DNA of 64,000 nucleotides from Halomonas sp. ML-15 (lineage in GTDB: Bacteria; Pseudomonadota; Gammaproteobacteria; Pseudomonadales; Halomonadaceae), in NCBI RefSeq assembly GCF_014779595.1, contig NZ_JACXZT010000019.1, positions 680,945-744,944 of the forward strand. Direction: 5' to 3'. Positions within the stretch are counted from its first letter, which is position 1, and the number at the start of each line of letters is the position of its first letter. Shown here piece by piece: positions 53,541 through 61,678 of this stretch. Under the pieces are notes generated by a model. That model saw only the letters and a list, made by a program, of their open reading frames with translations. It did no database searches and was not told the DNA's origin. The position numbers were made by a program, and so were the translations under genes.

Positions 53541-54227
53541 ATGACGATGATTCCAAGTTTTGAAAATCGCGAACCAGCGCAGATCATTACGGAAAGAAGC
53601 TATTTCGAATCGTCAGGACGAATTTACAAGGCGCTGTCATGGCTTGATTACGCCAAACGGAGCAATAATATCAGTGCGCTTGAATATGCTGCGCTGGAAA
53701 CTCGGTTGGGAATTGAGCAACTTCTTTTTGAGCAGCTGGTGGTCGGGGTTGGTTCAGAGCTAGAGCAGAAGGAGTATAAAAAATGCAAGGGAAACGCGAA
53801 GCTTCTTGATCAGGTTTTGACACGGCTGATCCCGCGATACGAAAAGTTGGTAGACTTCACGGTTGCCCTGGCGCCAAAGGGTATACCGATATCGAAGTGG
53901 GACAATTCCCGTCTGATTCGAGACAGTGGAAAAGTATCGAAATACCTTCATTGGTCTGGGGGCCTTGATACAACGGTCCAATCCGAAGAATGGTTTAATT
54001 CTGGCGTTGATACAGTATTGGGGGCTGCTAAGTATGTTTGGGATACCCTCACCAAAGGAAATACCGCAATTATTCGGATAGAGGATTTACAACCCGAAAT
54101 ACGGGAGCTTTGGGAGTTGTATGCAAGCGATCAGATTACTCTTGAAAGTGCTGCCACTCGGGCTGATATCCTTGAACCAACGCTACAAGAGCGGCTAACA
54201 AAGGGCTCCAAGGAACACCAGCGCTAA
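53541..54227 (+). CDS. Unknown helical cassette protein (228 aa)
   Basis: ATG 53541 lies four bases after the attC core; ATG 53547 has slightly better spacing from GCCGAG. The N-terminal part (ERSYFESSGRIYKALSWLDY, ISALEYAALETRLGIEQLLFE) is helical and reminiscent of HEPN/AbiV-like folds, but no RX4-6H motif is obvious. The C-terminal end (DQITLESAATRADILEPTLQ) is polar. The stop lies inside the next attC, a compact arrangement typical of cassettes. Function unknown. Confidence 0.6.
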   Translation: MTMIPSFENREPAQIITERSYFESSGRIYKALSWLDYAKRSNNISALEYAALETRLGIEQLLFEQLVVGVGSELEQKEYKKCKGNAKLLDQVLTRLIPRYEKLVDFTVALAPKGIPISKWDNSRLIRDSGKVSKYLHWSGGLDTTVQSEEWFNSGVDTVLGAAKYVWDTLTKGNTAIIRIEDLQPEIRELWELYASDQITLESAATRADILEPTLQERLTKGSKEHQR

Positions 54228-54259
54228 CGCGCCGTCGCCCCTGAGCCATGGCGTTAGGC
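54193..54259 (+). repeat. attC site overlapping the gene end
   Basis: R'' GGCTAAC (54193) and R' GTTAGGC (54253-54259), 67 bases. Inner arms GGGCTC / GAGCC, plus a GCGCTAACGCGC palindrome around the stop codon of the 53541 gene. Confidence 0.7.
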
Positions 54260-54529
54260 TTATTCTGGGCTCAGTACGAAGCGAGCAGCGTCTTTGGCTA
54301 TCCATTGGAAGTATGATCCGGCGAGCAGGAATATCGAGATCAAGAGCATAAGCCCGATCAGGTTGGTGTCAGCAAAGCCCCCATCGACATATGCCCAAGC
54401 CGCTTTCATCATCCATCCCCATAGGCCCACTCCAAAACTGAAACAGAACATAAACACGGCCATGATGCCGGAAACAACGAAAGTAACCGCCATCAGTCCT
54501 ACACGAAAATTGAGGGGAAGCTTCATCAT
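54260..54529 (-). CDS. Reverse-oriented small membrane protein in a cassette (89 aa)
   Basis: 89 residues from MMKLPLNFRVGLMAV, with two membrane helices (LMAVTFVVSGIMAVFMFCFSF and IGLMLLISIFLLAGSYF). It is the only cassette gene on the minus strand. A longer frame extends to 54772 but enters the next attC and the IS91-like element, so the internal ATG is chosen; its ribosome site is weak. It would need its own promoter. Function unknown. Confidence 0.55.
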   Translation of the reverse strand: MMKLPLNFRVGLMAVTFVVSGIMAVFMFCFSFGVGLWGWMMKAAWAYVDGGFADTNLIGLMLLISIFLLAGSYFQWIAKDAARFVLSPE

Positions 54530-54609
54530 CGGGTTACGCCTTATGCTATGGTTTATAGCAGTTTGGCGGGTAACCTTAAGCAACGCAAGTGCCTGTAGAT
54601 ACGCGAAAA

Positions 54610-54714
54610 GCCTAACAATTTGTTCAAGTTCGTTCCCGGCCTGGCGGCCGTCCACCGGGCGTCCTTTTCTCCGCTTTGCTCCAAAAAGGCCGCCGCTTAA
54701 CATTGGCGTTGAAC
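54610..54714 (+). repeat. attC site abutting the IS91-like element
   Basis: R'' GCCTAAC and R' GTTGAAC, 105 bases. Arms with GGCGGCC / GGCCGCC and the ACAATTTGTTC / AACATTGGC ends. The R' core contains GAAC, one of the known IS91-family target tetranucleotides, and the element begins right here. Confidence 0.82.
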
Positions 54715-54824
54715 TAAACCGCTTCGCGGTAGCTGTCCGGTAGCCGTCGTCGAGGCACGCCTTCTGACTCATCGCACCACACTGTTCCTTGACCCACGTG
54801 GGTCAGAGAACAGGAGTGATGACG

Positions 54825-55682
54825 ATGACTGCCTTACGACAGAAGATGATCGAGGCCATGCGTCAGCGTGGCTTTGCGCAACGTACCCACACGACCTACC
54901 TGATGGTGATCACCGACCTGGCGTGCTACTTCCACCGCTCGCCTGACACGTTGAGCACCGACGACTTACAGCACTTCTTCCATCACCTGTTCCAGGAGCG
55001 CGGTTTGTCCGCCGCCAGCTGCCGCGTCTACCTATACGGCGTGCGCTTCCTGTACCTGCACGTGTTGCACTGGCCGTCGGTGGAAGTATCGCTGGTGGTG
55101 CCGAAGACACCGCAGCGGATTCCAGAACTGCTGACGCGCGACGAGGTGAGGCGGATCCTGGCCGCGTGCCGCAACCCCAAGCATCGCATGATGCTCGAAC
55201 TGTGCTATGGCTGCGGACTGCGCGTGAGCGAGGTCTGCCACCTGCGGGTCAGCGACATCGACAGCCAGCGCGGCCAGCTGCGTGTCGCGCAGGGTAAGGG
55301 CGCCAAAGACCGTATGGTGCTGTTAACGGCGACCCTGATTGATCGCTTGCGCGATGACTGGCGCGCCTATCGACCGCGAACCTGGTTGTTTCCAAGTGCC
55401 CTGTGCCCGGATCGTGCGCTGCATCTGAGTGCGCCACAGCGGGCCTTTAGACAGGCCAAGCGGCTGGCCGGTGTCGAGCGCATTGGCGGCATCCATAGCC
55501 TGCGCCATGCCTATGCCACGCATGTGCTGGAACAGGGGCTGCCGGTGCATCAGCTGCAGCGTCTGCTGGGCCACCGCAGCGTCCAGTCGACGATGCGCTA
55601 CATGCACTGGCTGCCGGGGCAGCAGGGGACCGGTCAGGCGCCTATCGACCTGGTCGCGTCGCTGGAGGTGGGTCATGGCTAA
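54825..55682 (+). CDS. Tyrosine recombinase accompanying an IS91-like transposase
   Basis: 285 residues. N-terminal SAM-like core-binding domain (MRQRGFAQRTHTTYLMVITD), then the catalytic domain with Arg in CGLRVSEVCHLRV, Lys in GKGAKDRMVLL, HSLRHAYATH (His-x-x-Arg), the LLGHRS box His and the nucleophile Tyr in STMRYMH. It lacks the extra helical insertion of integron integrases, so it is not IntI. AGGAG lies eight bases before the chosen ATG. It overlaps the transposase gene by eight bases. Confidence 0.88.
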   Translation: MTALRQKMIEAMRQRGFAQRTHTTYLMVITDLACYFHRSPDTLSTDDLQHFFHHLFQERGLSAASCRVYLYGVRFLYLHVLHWPSVEVSLVVPKTPQRIPELLTRDEVRRILAACRNPKHRMMLELCYGCGLRVSEVCHLRVSDIDSQRGQLRVAQGKGAKDRMVLLTATLIDRLRDDWRAYRPRTWLFPSALCPDRALHLSAPQRAFRQAKRLAGVERIGGIHSLRHAYATHVLEQGLPVHQLQRLLGHRSVQSTMRYMHWLPGQQGTGQAPIDLVASLEVGHG

Positions 55683-56748
55683 GACCGCCACGCTGCAACA
55701 GGCCCTGACGCGCTTCCTTGGCCCGGCCGGCCTCGATCGCCAGCGTCGTCGGGTATGCCATCACCTGCTGGCGTGTCGTACCGAGGCGATGGGCGGCATG
55801 ATCCTCAAGTGTACGGACTGCGACCACATCCAGCCGCACTACTTCGGCTGTCGTGATCGCCATTGCCCGCAGTGCCAGGGCCGCGCCATGCGCCAGTGGG
55901 CCGAGCGTCAGCAAGCGAATATCCTGCCGGTGCGCTATTACCATGTCGTGTTCACGCTACCCCATAGCCTCAATGGCTGGATCCAGCTTCACCCCGAAGT
56001 GATCCACCGGCTGCTGTTCCAGAGCGCCTGGCAGACGCTGCGCACCTTCGGCCGCGATCCCAAGCGCCTCGGCGGCGAGATGGGCATGAGTGCCGTGCTC
56101 CATACTTGGGGCCAGAACCTGAATCAGCATGTGCACCTGCACTGCCTGGTCCCCGGCGGGGCCTTGAGCGACGATGGCCGCTGGCATGGGGCGCGTAGTC
56201 ACTACCTGTTCCCCGTGCGGGCGCTATCGCGCCACTTTCGCGGTCACATGGTCAGCGCCCTGCGCCGGGCGGCCACTGCCGGCGAGCTCCACCGGGTCAC
56301 CCGGCCCGGTGACGTGGATCAACAGCTCAATACCCTGATGGCCACCGAGTGGGTGGTCTACAGCAAGGACTGCCTCGAGCACACCCACGCCGTGGTCTGT
56401 TACCTGGCACGCTACACGCGTCAGATCGCCATCAGCAACGCCCGTATTCTCGCCGTGGACGACCACCAGGTCACCCTGCGCTACAAGGATTATCGCGACC
56501 GTGACCGCCACAAACGGCTCGTTCTTAATGGCGAAGAATTCGTGCGACGCTTCCTGCTCCATGTCCTGCCCAAGGGGCTGATGCGGGTGCGTCACTACGG
56601 CGTTCTGGCCAATCGCTGTCGGCGACGACGCCTCGCCCAGATCCGCCAAGCACTGAGGGTGGCGGAGACGGCGCCGGATACCGATACAACCGCCGGCACT
56701 CGGCCGACCACCCAACCACAGGGGGCAACGCTATCGAGCATGAGGTAA
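55675..56748 (+). CDS. IS91 family HUH transposase
   Basis: 357 residues. An N-terminal zinc-binding block (CTDCDH, CRDRHCPQCQG) is followed by the HUH motif in NQHVHLHCLVPGG and the catalytic Tyr region VVCYLARYTRQIAISN. Such enzymes move DNA by a rolling-circle-like mechanism and can mobilise adjacent sequence, including cassettes. The ATG overlaps the recombinase stop (ATGGCTAA), so both are co-translated. Frame intact. Confidence 0.92.
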   Translation: MAKTATLQQALTRFLGPAGLDRQRRRVCHHLLACRTEAMGGMILKCTDCDHIQPHYFGCRDRHCPQCQGRAMRQWAERQQANILPVRYYHVVFTLPHSLNGWIQLHPEVIHRLLFQSAWQTLRTFGRDPKRLGGEMGMSAVLHTWGQNLNQHVHLHCLVPGGALSDDGRWHGARSHYLFPVRALSRHFRGHMVSALRRAATAGELHRVTRPGDVDQQLNTLMATEWVVYSKDCLEHTHAVVCYLARYTRQIAISNARILAVDDHQVTLRYKDYRDRDRHKRLVLNGEEFVRRFLLHVLPKGLMRVRHYGVLANRCRRRRLAQIRQALRVAETAPDTDTTAGTRPTTQPQGATLSSMR

Positions 56749-57001
56749 CGCCAGACACACAACGGACTCGGCTATCCGGCCCGCATGCGGGTCGTGGCGG
56801 CACTCGCCCCGGCGATGGCTTTTGACCAGCCGGCGCGTTACGTTGGGATAAATTGGGCGAGGAGGGGACCGAGATCATGACCAGAAATACTGCCCGAACG
56901 CGTCACAACAGCTCCGCATGTACGCGACTTGATGCTCCAGGCTGCACTCCGGCCGATACAATACCCTATAGAAGCGGCATCGCCGCCTGATGGGCGGCTT
57001 A

Positions 57002-57060
57002 GTCCAACAGGCATTTATTCGCCATGCTGCGCACGGCGAATAAATGCTGCACAGTTACAC
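57002..57060 (+). repeat. attC-like inverted repeat upstream of the Gabija-like genes
   Basis: A perfect 13-bp stem GCATTTATTCGCC / GGCGAATAAATGC around ATGCTGCGCAC, flanked by GTCCAAC (a good R'') and GTTACAC (an imperfect R'). It may be a decayed attC or a structure of the IS91-like right end. Confidence 0.35.
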
Positions 57061-57118
57061 GTCAAAAGAGTCCAGTTTCACTGCATGAGTAGCAAGCTGA
57101 AAAAGGGGAGAATGCTAG

Positions 57119-58684
57119 GTGAGAATAATAGAAAAATTGAAGCTTCTTAACTTTAAAAGGTTCTCCTGTTTTGAGGTGGATTTTGTTTCAGACATTAACT
57201 TATTGATTGGTGATAACGAAGCAGGGAAAAGCTCGATACTTAATGCGATTGAGCTTGTACTAGGCGGTAGCAAGAGTAAAGTAGAGGCGGTAGGTCTAGA
57301 AAGTCTATTCAGTACAACTGCTATTAGTGAGTTTCTTGCCGGAGAAAAGAACATTGAAGGCTTGCCAAAACTGCATGTTGAGATCCATCTAAATGAGCAG
57401 AATAATCCTGATCTATTCGGACGAAATAATCTCGATGGAATACAAGCTAATGGCCTTCAGTTGATATGTGAGCCAAATGAAGATCTAACAGCTGAGATCA
57501 AACAAGTGTTAGAGCAGGAGTCAGATAATTTTCCATTCGAATACTACAGTATCCGTTTTAGTACCTTTGCGGGTGAAGCGTATACAGGTTATCGCAAGTT
57601 CCTTCGCTACATTGCGTTAGACAGCTCACAAGTCAATAGCGAATATGCCACCAAAGAATACATAAAAAACGTTTATGATTCTTTGGTTGAAACACCCCAG
57701 CGTGTAAACTTAAAAAACGATTACCGTTTACAGAAAATATATTTCAAAAATAATAAGTTGAACGCCATAAATGATTGCCTGGAGAATTATCAGTTTGCAA
57801 TTCGTTCTGGCTCTAAAGCAAATTTAGAAACTGACTTAACTATCACCGAGGATGATGTTCCGATAGAGCACCGAGGAAAGGGGCGTCAGTGCTTCATAAA
57901 AACAGAGTTTGCGTTAAAACGTTACCGCGAAGAGCAGAATATTGACACCCTTTTACTTGAGGAGCCAGAGAATCACTTAAGTCATACTAATATGAAAAAG
58001 TTGATTGGAAGAATATCGGAATCTCAAGCAAAGCAGATATTCATTGCAACTCATAACAGCCTAATCAGCACTCGCCTAGATTTGAGAAAATCGATTTTTC
58101 TTAATAGTTCGTCACTTGAGCCCGTTCTTTTAAAGAATCTTCCTGAAGATACCTCTAGGTTTTTCATGAAGGCGCCAGATAATAATGTTCTTGAATTTAT
58201 ATTGTCGTCTAAAGTCATTTTGGTTGAAGGTGATGCTGAGTACATACTGATTGATGCATTATATAATAATGTCACTGAATCAACGCTAGAATCGGATGAT
58301 GTACACGTTATTTCTGTGGGGGGTACGAGCTTTAAACGGTATCTCGATTTGGCTAAATTGCTAAACATTAAAACGGCCGTTATTCGTGATAATGATGGTG
58401 ATCATAGAGCTAACTGCGTAGAAAATTACGAGGACTACTCATCTGAAAATACAAAAATCTTCTTTGATTGTGACGATGCAAAGAACACTTTTGAAGTTTG
58501 TCTTTATGAATTGAATAAGGAAATTTGTGAGGAGTTGTTTAAGCCGGGCCGTCGAAAACTTGATACGTTGGAATATATGCTAAAGAACAAGGCGGATTGT
58601 GCGTTCAGATTGAGAGATGAGAAAGCAGATAAGCTAGTTTCACCCGAGTATTTGAAGCAGGCGTTCGCATGGATAAACGAGTAG
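57119..58684 (+). CDS. gajA: OLD-family ATPase/TOPRIM nuclease, GajA-like
   Basis: 521 residues from a GTG with GGGGAG eight bases upstream. An SMC/ABC-type ATPase half has Walker A GDNEAGKSS (31-39), a signature-like RGKGRQCFIKTE (252-263), Walker B TLLLEEPENH (277-286) and the H-loop ATHNS (310-314). The C-terminal TOPRIM half has Glu370 in LVEGDAE and the acidic pair in RDNDGD (423-428). This is the class 2 OLD layout of GajA, the DNA-nicking subunit of the Gabija anti-phage system (usually about 580 residues). It overlaps the helicase gene by 16 bases. Confidence 0.8.
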   Translation: MRIIEKLKLLNFKRFSCFEVDFVSDINLLIGDNEAGKSSILNAIELVLGGSKSKVEAVGLESLFSTTAISEFLAGEKNIEGLPKLHVEIHLNEQNNPDLFGRNNLDGIQANGLQLICEPNEDLTAEIKQVLEQESDNFPFEYYSIRFSTFAGEAYTGYRKFLRYIALDSSQVNSEYATKEYIKNVYDSLVETPQRVNLKNDYRLQKIYFKNNKLNAINDCLENYQFAIRSGSKANLETDLTITEDDVPIEHRGKGRQCFIKTEFALKRYREEQNIDTLLLEEPENHLSHTNMKKLIGRISESQAKQIFIATHNSLISTRLDLRKSIFLNSSSLEPVLLKNLPEDTSRFFMKAPDNNVLEFILSSKVILVEGDAEYILIDALYNNVTESTLESDDVHVISVGGTSFKRYLDLAKLLNIKTAVIRDNDGDHRANCVENYEDYSSENTKIFFDCDDAKNTFEVCLYELNKEICEELFKPGRRKLDTLEYMLKNKADCAFRLRDEKADKLVSPEYLKQAFAWINE

Positions 58685-59691
58685 TTTTTGCTGTTGCGGG
58701 ATCTGGGAAAACTAGTTTTATAATTAATGGATTGGATGATAATTCTCGAGCCCTAATTGTTACTTATACAGAAAAAAATACTGTCAATCTTAAAGAAAAA
58801 GTTATTAATAAGTTTGGCTACATACCGTGTGGAATAAAAGTTTACACATACTATAAGTTTCTTTACTCTTTCTGCTTTAAGCCAATACTTGGTCATAAGG
58901 CTCCTTCAAAAGGAATAAATTGGGAAGTCCCACCTAGATTCGCAAAAAAAGACAGCTTGCATCATTACTTTGATAAAAATGGCCGACTATATGGAAGTAG
59001 GATAGCAAAGTTAATAATGGAAACTGGATCTTTGCCTGAGCTTATAGCGAGAATTGAAAAGTATTTTGACCGAGTTTGTATTGATGAAGTTCAGGATTTT
59101 GCTGGCAATGATTTTAATCTGCTATGCGGTTTGAATGAAGCAAGTGTCCAGCAACTATTAGTTGGTGATTTCTTTCAGCACACGTTCGACACAAGTAGAG
59201 ATGGCAATGTAAACGGTAAGTTGCACGACGATTATCCTAGCTATAAATCAAGATTCATGAAAGCCGGATTTGTCGTTGATACCGATCTTCTATCGAACAG
59301 CTTTAGGTGTAGCCCTACAGTTTGTGAGTTCGTTTCCAAACAGTTAGGGATAAATATTAGTTCTCATAGAGAAGATGAAACTCAAGTGTCACTTATCGAA
59401 TGCAGAGAACATGCAGACCAATTGTTTACATGCCGAGAAACTGTCAAGCTGTTCTATCAGGCCAGCGCTAAATATGTTGGCTTCACAGAGAACTGGGGGG
59501 CCACCAAGGGGCAGGATTGTTATGATGACGTTTGCGTTGTTCTGAACTCTAAAACATTCGCTTTGTTTCAAAAATCAGAACTGCATAAACTGGCTCCTCA
59601 GACAAAAAATAAGCTTTACGTCGCATGCACAAGAGCAAAGCGAAATTTGTATTTTGTCCCAGAATCTATGTTAGGGGATTATCGCAAGTAA
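58669..59691 (+). CDS. gajB: Compact UvrD-like helicase, GajB-like
   Basis: 340 residues, short compared with about 490 for typical GajB. All core SF1 motifs are present: Walker A AVAGSGKTS (8-16), Walker B CIDEVQDF, motif III LLVGDFFQHT, motif IV SNSFRCSP, motif V-like GATKGQDCYDDVCVVL and motif VI LYVACTRAKRNLYF. The 1B/2B accessory subdomains seem reduced. In Gabija, GajB senses DNA ends and nucleotide loss and activates GajA. Translation is coupled to gajA by a 16-base overlap, and both genes share one cassette. Confidence 0.78.
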   Translation: MDKRVVFAVAGSGKTSFIINGLDDNSRALIVTYTEKNTVNLKEKVINKFGYIPCGIKVYTYYKFLYSFCFKPILGHKAPSKGINWEVPPRFAKKDSLHHYFDKNGRLYGSRIAKLIMETGSLPELIARIEKYFDRVCIDEVQDFAGNDFNLLCGLNEASVQQLLVGDFFQHTFDTSRDGNVNGKLHDDYPSYKSRFMKAGFVVDTDLLSNSFRCSPTVCEFVSKQLGINISSHREDETQVSLIECREHADQLFTCRETVKLFYQASAKYVGFTENWGATKGQDCYDDVCVVLNSKTFALFQKSELHKLAPQTKNKLYVACTRAKRNLYFVPESMLGDYRK

Positions 59692-59693
59692 AT

Positions 59694-59765
59694 GTGTAAC
59701 AAGTTGCTGCACTCGGAAAAATTACTCGCTGCGCTCCCAATTTTTCGGTGAGCAAGGCGTTAGCG
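59694..59765 (+). repeat. attC site of the Gabija-like cassette
   Basis: R'' GTGTAAC two bases after the gajB-like stop, R' GTTAGCG at 59759-59765, 72 bases. Arms TTGCTGCACTCGGAAAAATT / AATTTTTCGGTGAGCAAGGC. It is almost the same sequence as the site at 61592. Confidence 0.88.
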
Positions 59766-59787
59766 CTAAAGAGAGGCCGAGGAATTT

Positions 59788-60120
59788 ATGTTTAAAGGCG
59801 AATTATACTTTGATGATGGTGAGCTGATAAATGTTCCTTCATTTATCATTAGGTCAGAAACTGAAATAGCTTTTTCGCTTATAGCTAACTGGGCAGGCCA
59901 AGGCAAGTGGAGAAAAACCGGCTCTGCCTTTCGGGACGGCATCGGTTATAAATCCGATTCTGAACCCGCGGTTCAAGTTGAAACTGGAGAAAATGGGCCT
60001 CCTTGCGGTATATCTTTTGTGAGTGTGGAGGTAGATGGCGATTTCTTGTCGGTCAAGGGTGCATGGGGAGAAGAGGGCCAGGAACATGGATTTTCCGGAG
60101 ATCTGGAGCTTTCACGCTAA
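59788..60120 (+). CDS. Small unknown cassette protein (110 aa)
   Basis: 110 residues, predicted mostly beta-strand, starting MFKGELYFDDGELINVPSF with a WAGQGKWRKTG turn and an acidic C terminus. No signal peptide, membrane segment or catalytic motif seen. AGGAA lies just before the ATG. It sits between the Gabija-like and ApeA-like cassettes. It resembles small cassette proteins of unknown function. Confidence 0.6.
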   Translation: MFKGELYFDDGELINVPSFIIRSETEIAFSLIANWAGQGKWRKTGSAFRDGIGYKSDSEPAVQVETGENGPPCGISFVSVEVDGDFLSVKGAWGEEGQEHGFSGDLELSR

Positions 60121-60192
60121 CCAGTGGCAGCAGTCGGACCGTTTTTCCGCTCCTGCGTCGCTCCAAAACGTCCGCTGTGCCAAGCGTTAGAT
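60115..60192 (+). repeat. attC site
   Basis: R'' CGCTAAC includes the stop of the 59788 gene; R' GTTAGAT at 60186-60192, 78 bases. Arms TGGCAGCAGTCGGACCGTTTTTC / CCAAAACGTCCGCTGTGCCA with loop CGCTCCTGCG. Confidence 0.9.
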
Positions 60193-60208
60193 TTCTCGCG
60201 AGGAAATA

Positions 60209-61597
60209 ATGAGGCTTGAAGAACCATATGTTAAAACAGGATATTTTTGGCTTCCGGAAAAGGAGGATGGAAAGATACCTGGGACGTTAACTATCTCCGA
60301 TGGCGGAGATATTGAGTTAGAGGTTGTTGGCCTCTTCGATGACAGCATAGAGTCTCTCAATGGTGAAGATGATCTAAGCAGAATAATTGGTCACATTGAA
60401 AAAGATGGATTGGTCACGCTGGATAACTGCTTCTACACTAAAAAGAATATCTCGTTTGGTGGGATATCAAAGTCAAAAGTTTGCGTTAACAGGGTGTTGA
60501 GTGGCGTGGCCTATGAGAAAGATGAGCCTTTTACGTTTAATTCTTTATCTTTTTCAGTCGACTGCTTTGATGAATGGGTAGGGATTAGCGGCATAAAAGT
60601 AGATAGAGATTGGGAGAATAAAACAGCCACTATAACCTACGAGCCACCGTTAGATATTGCTTGCTGTCTAGATAACGGAATGCAGTTAGAAATATGTTTC
60701 GCATACACTCTTCCCGGCTCACCTAATACGACCGAAGCGAAAATAACCCAAAGAGCATATTTCAAGCTAACATCTGAAAAGATTAGGCCACTCAGTGACT
60801 TCACAGAGGTTGCTTATAAATTAACCAATTTGATGTGCTTTGCGATCGATGCCACTGTTACGCTAAAAAATTTGATTGTAAAGTCATCAGAAATACAAAG
60901 AGAGGTAGGGGAAGAAAAATTCCATCCCGTTCCTATTAGTGTTTACTATCCAAGCATTCCATTTTCAGAAAAAGTGCCTAGTAAAAGCTGGCACCAGATG
61001 TTATTCAGTTATGGGCAAATTAAATCAAACGCCCAAGATGTTTTTAATAATTGGATAAACGCTTACGATGTTATAGCGCCTGCGTTAAGCTTGTACTTCT
61101 CTACAAAGATTGGTGCTCAGAAATATCTTGATGGAAAATTCTTGGCCTTGGCCCAAGGATTAGAGACATATCACAGAAGAACAAGTGATGAAAATTTGAT
61201 GGACCCTGGCGAGTTCGAATCGCTGGTTGCCATGTTAGTTGAAAATTGTCCAGATCAACATTTGGAATGGCTTAAAGGACGCTTAATGCATGGTAACGAA
61301 ATAAATCTTGGGAAAAGATTGAAGAGAATTATCGAGCCATTCAAGGATAAGCTAGGTAATAGCACGAACAGAAGTAGGCTCTTAAGAAAGATCGTAGATA
61401 CTCGGAACTACCTCACTCACTACAATGAGGATTTGAAATCTAAAGCAGCGCATGGCAGAGATCTTTGGGTTCTTTGTCAAAAAATGGAGATTATTTTTCA
61501 GCTTCATTTTTTGAAGGTGATCGGGTTTAGTAACGAAGAAATCGACAGCGTCGTTGAAAACTGTTACCCACTTAAGCAAAAGATAAACGAAATCTAA
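60209..61597 (+). CDS. apeA: ApeA-like HEPN anti-phage protein
   Basis: 462 residues. The N-terminal block GYFWLPEKEDGKIPGTLTIS then GGDIELEVVGLF is the start of the ApeA N-terminal domain. The C-terminal helical domain has the HEPN ribonuclease motif RNYLTH (Arg399 and His404, RX4H) within DTRNYLTHYNEDL. ApeA proteins give abortive-infection-type phage resistance, probably by cleaving RNA. AGGAA precedes the ATG. It is one complete cassette with attC sites on both sides. Confidence 0.8.
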   Translation: MRLEEPYVKTGYFWLPEKEDGKIPGTLTISDGGDIELEVVGLFDDSIESLNGEDDLSRIIGHIEKDGLVTLDNCFYTKKNISFGGISKSKVCVNRVLSGVAYEKDEPFTFNSLSFSVDCFDEWVGISGIKVDRDWENKTATITYEPPLDIACCLDNGMQLEICFAYTLPGSPNTTEAKITQRAYFKLTSEKIRPLSDFTEVAYKLTNLMCFAIDATVTLKNLIVKSSEIQREVGEEKFHPVPISVYYPSIPFSEKVPSKSWHQMLFSYGQIKSNAQDVFNNWINAYDVIAPALSLYFSTKIGAQKYLDGKFLALAQGLETYHRRTSDENLMDPGEFESLVAMLVENCPDQHLEWLKGRLMHGNEINLGKRLKRIIEPFKDKLGNSTNRSRLLRKIVDTRNYLTHYNEDLKSKAAHGRDLWVLCQKMEIIFQLHFLKVIGFSNEEIDSVVENCYPLKQKINEI

Positions 61598-61663
61598 CAA
61601 ATTGCTGCGCACGGAAAAATTACTCGCTACGCTCCCAATTTTCCGGTGAGCAAGGCGTTAGCG
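61592..61663 (+). repeat. attC site of the ApeA-like cassette
   Basis: R'' ATCTAAC includes the stop of the ApeA-like gene; R' GTTAGCG at 61657-61663, 72 bases. Nearly the same as the attC at 59694, differing at only a few positions. Confidence 0.9.
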
Positions 61664-61678
61664 ATACGAGGAAGCCGT

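Larger units (their letters stand above)
54715..56895 (+). mobile_element. IS91-like element with tyrosine recombinase
   Basis: Contains a phage-integrase-like gene overlapping an IS91-type HUH transposase gene, a known two-gene arrangement in this family. The left edge follows GTTGAAC of an attC. A second GAAC at 56896-56899 is a possible right target side, because IS91 relatives insert next to GAAC or CAAG. The elements lack inverted repeats, so the ends given are approximate. The GC content is higher than in the cassettes around it. Right of the transposase, 56749-57118 holds no gene. Confidence 0.7.

Noticed and set aside
54825-55682. Tyrosine recombinase as the integron integrase
   Set aside because: It lacks the extra helical patch between the catalytic boxes that marks IntI, lies in the middle of the array rather than beside attI, and overlaps an IS91-type transposase with which such recombinases are known to travel.
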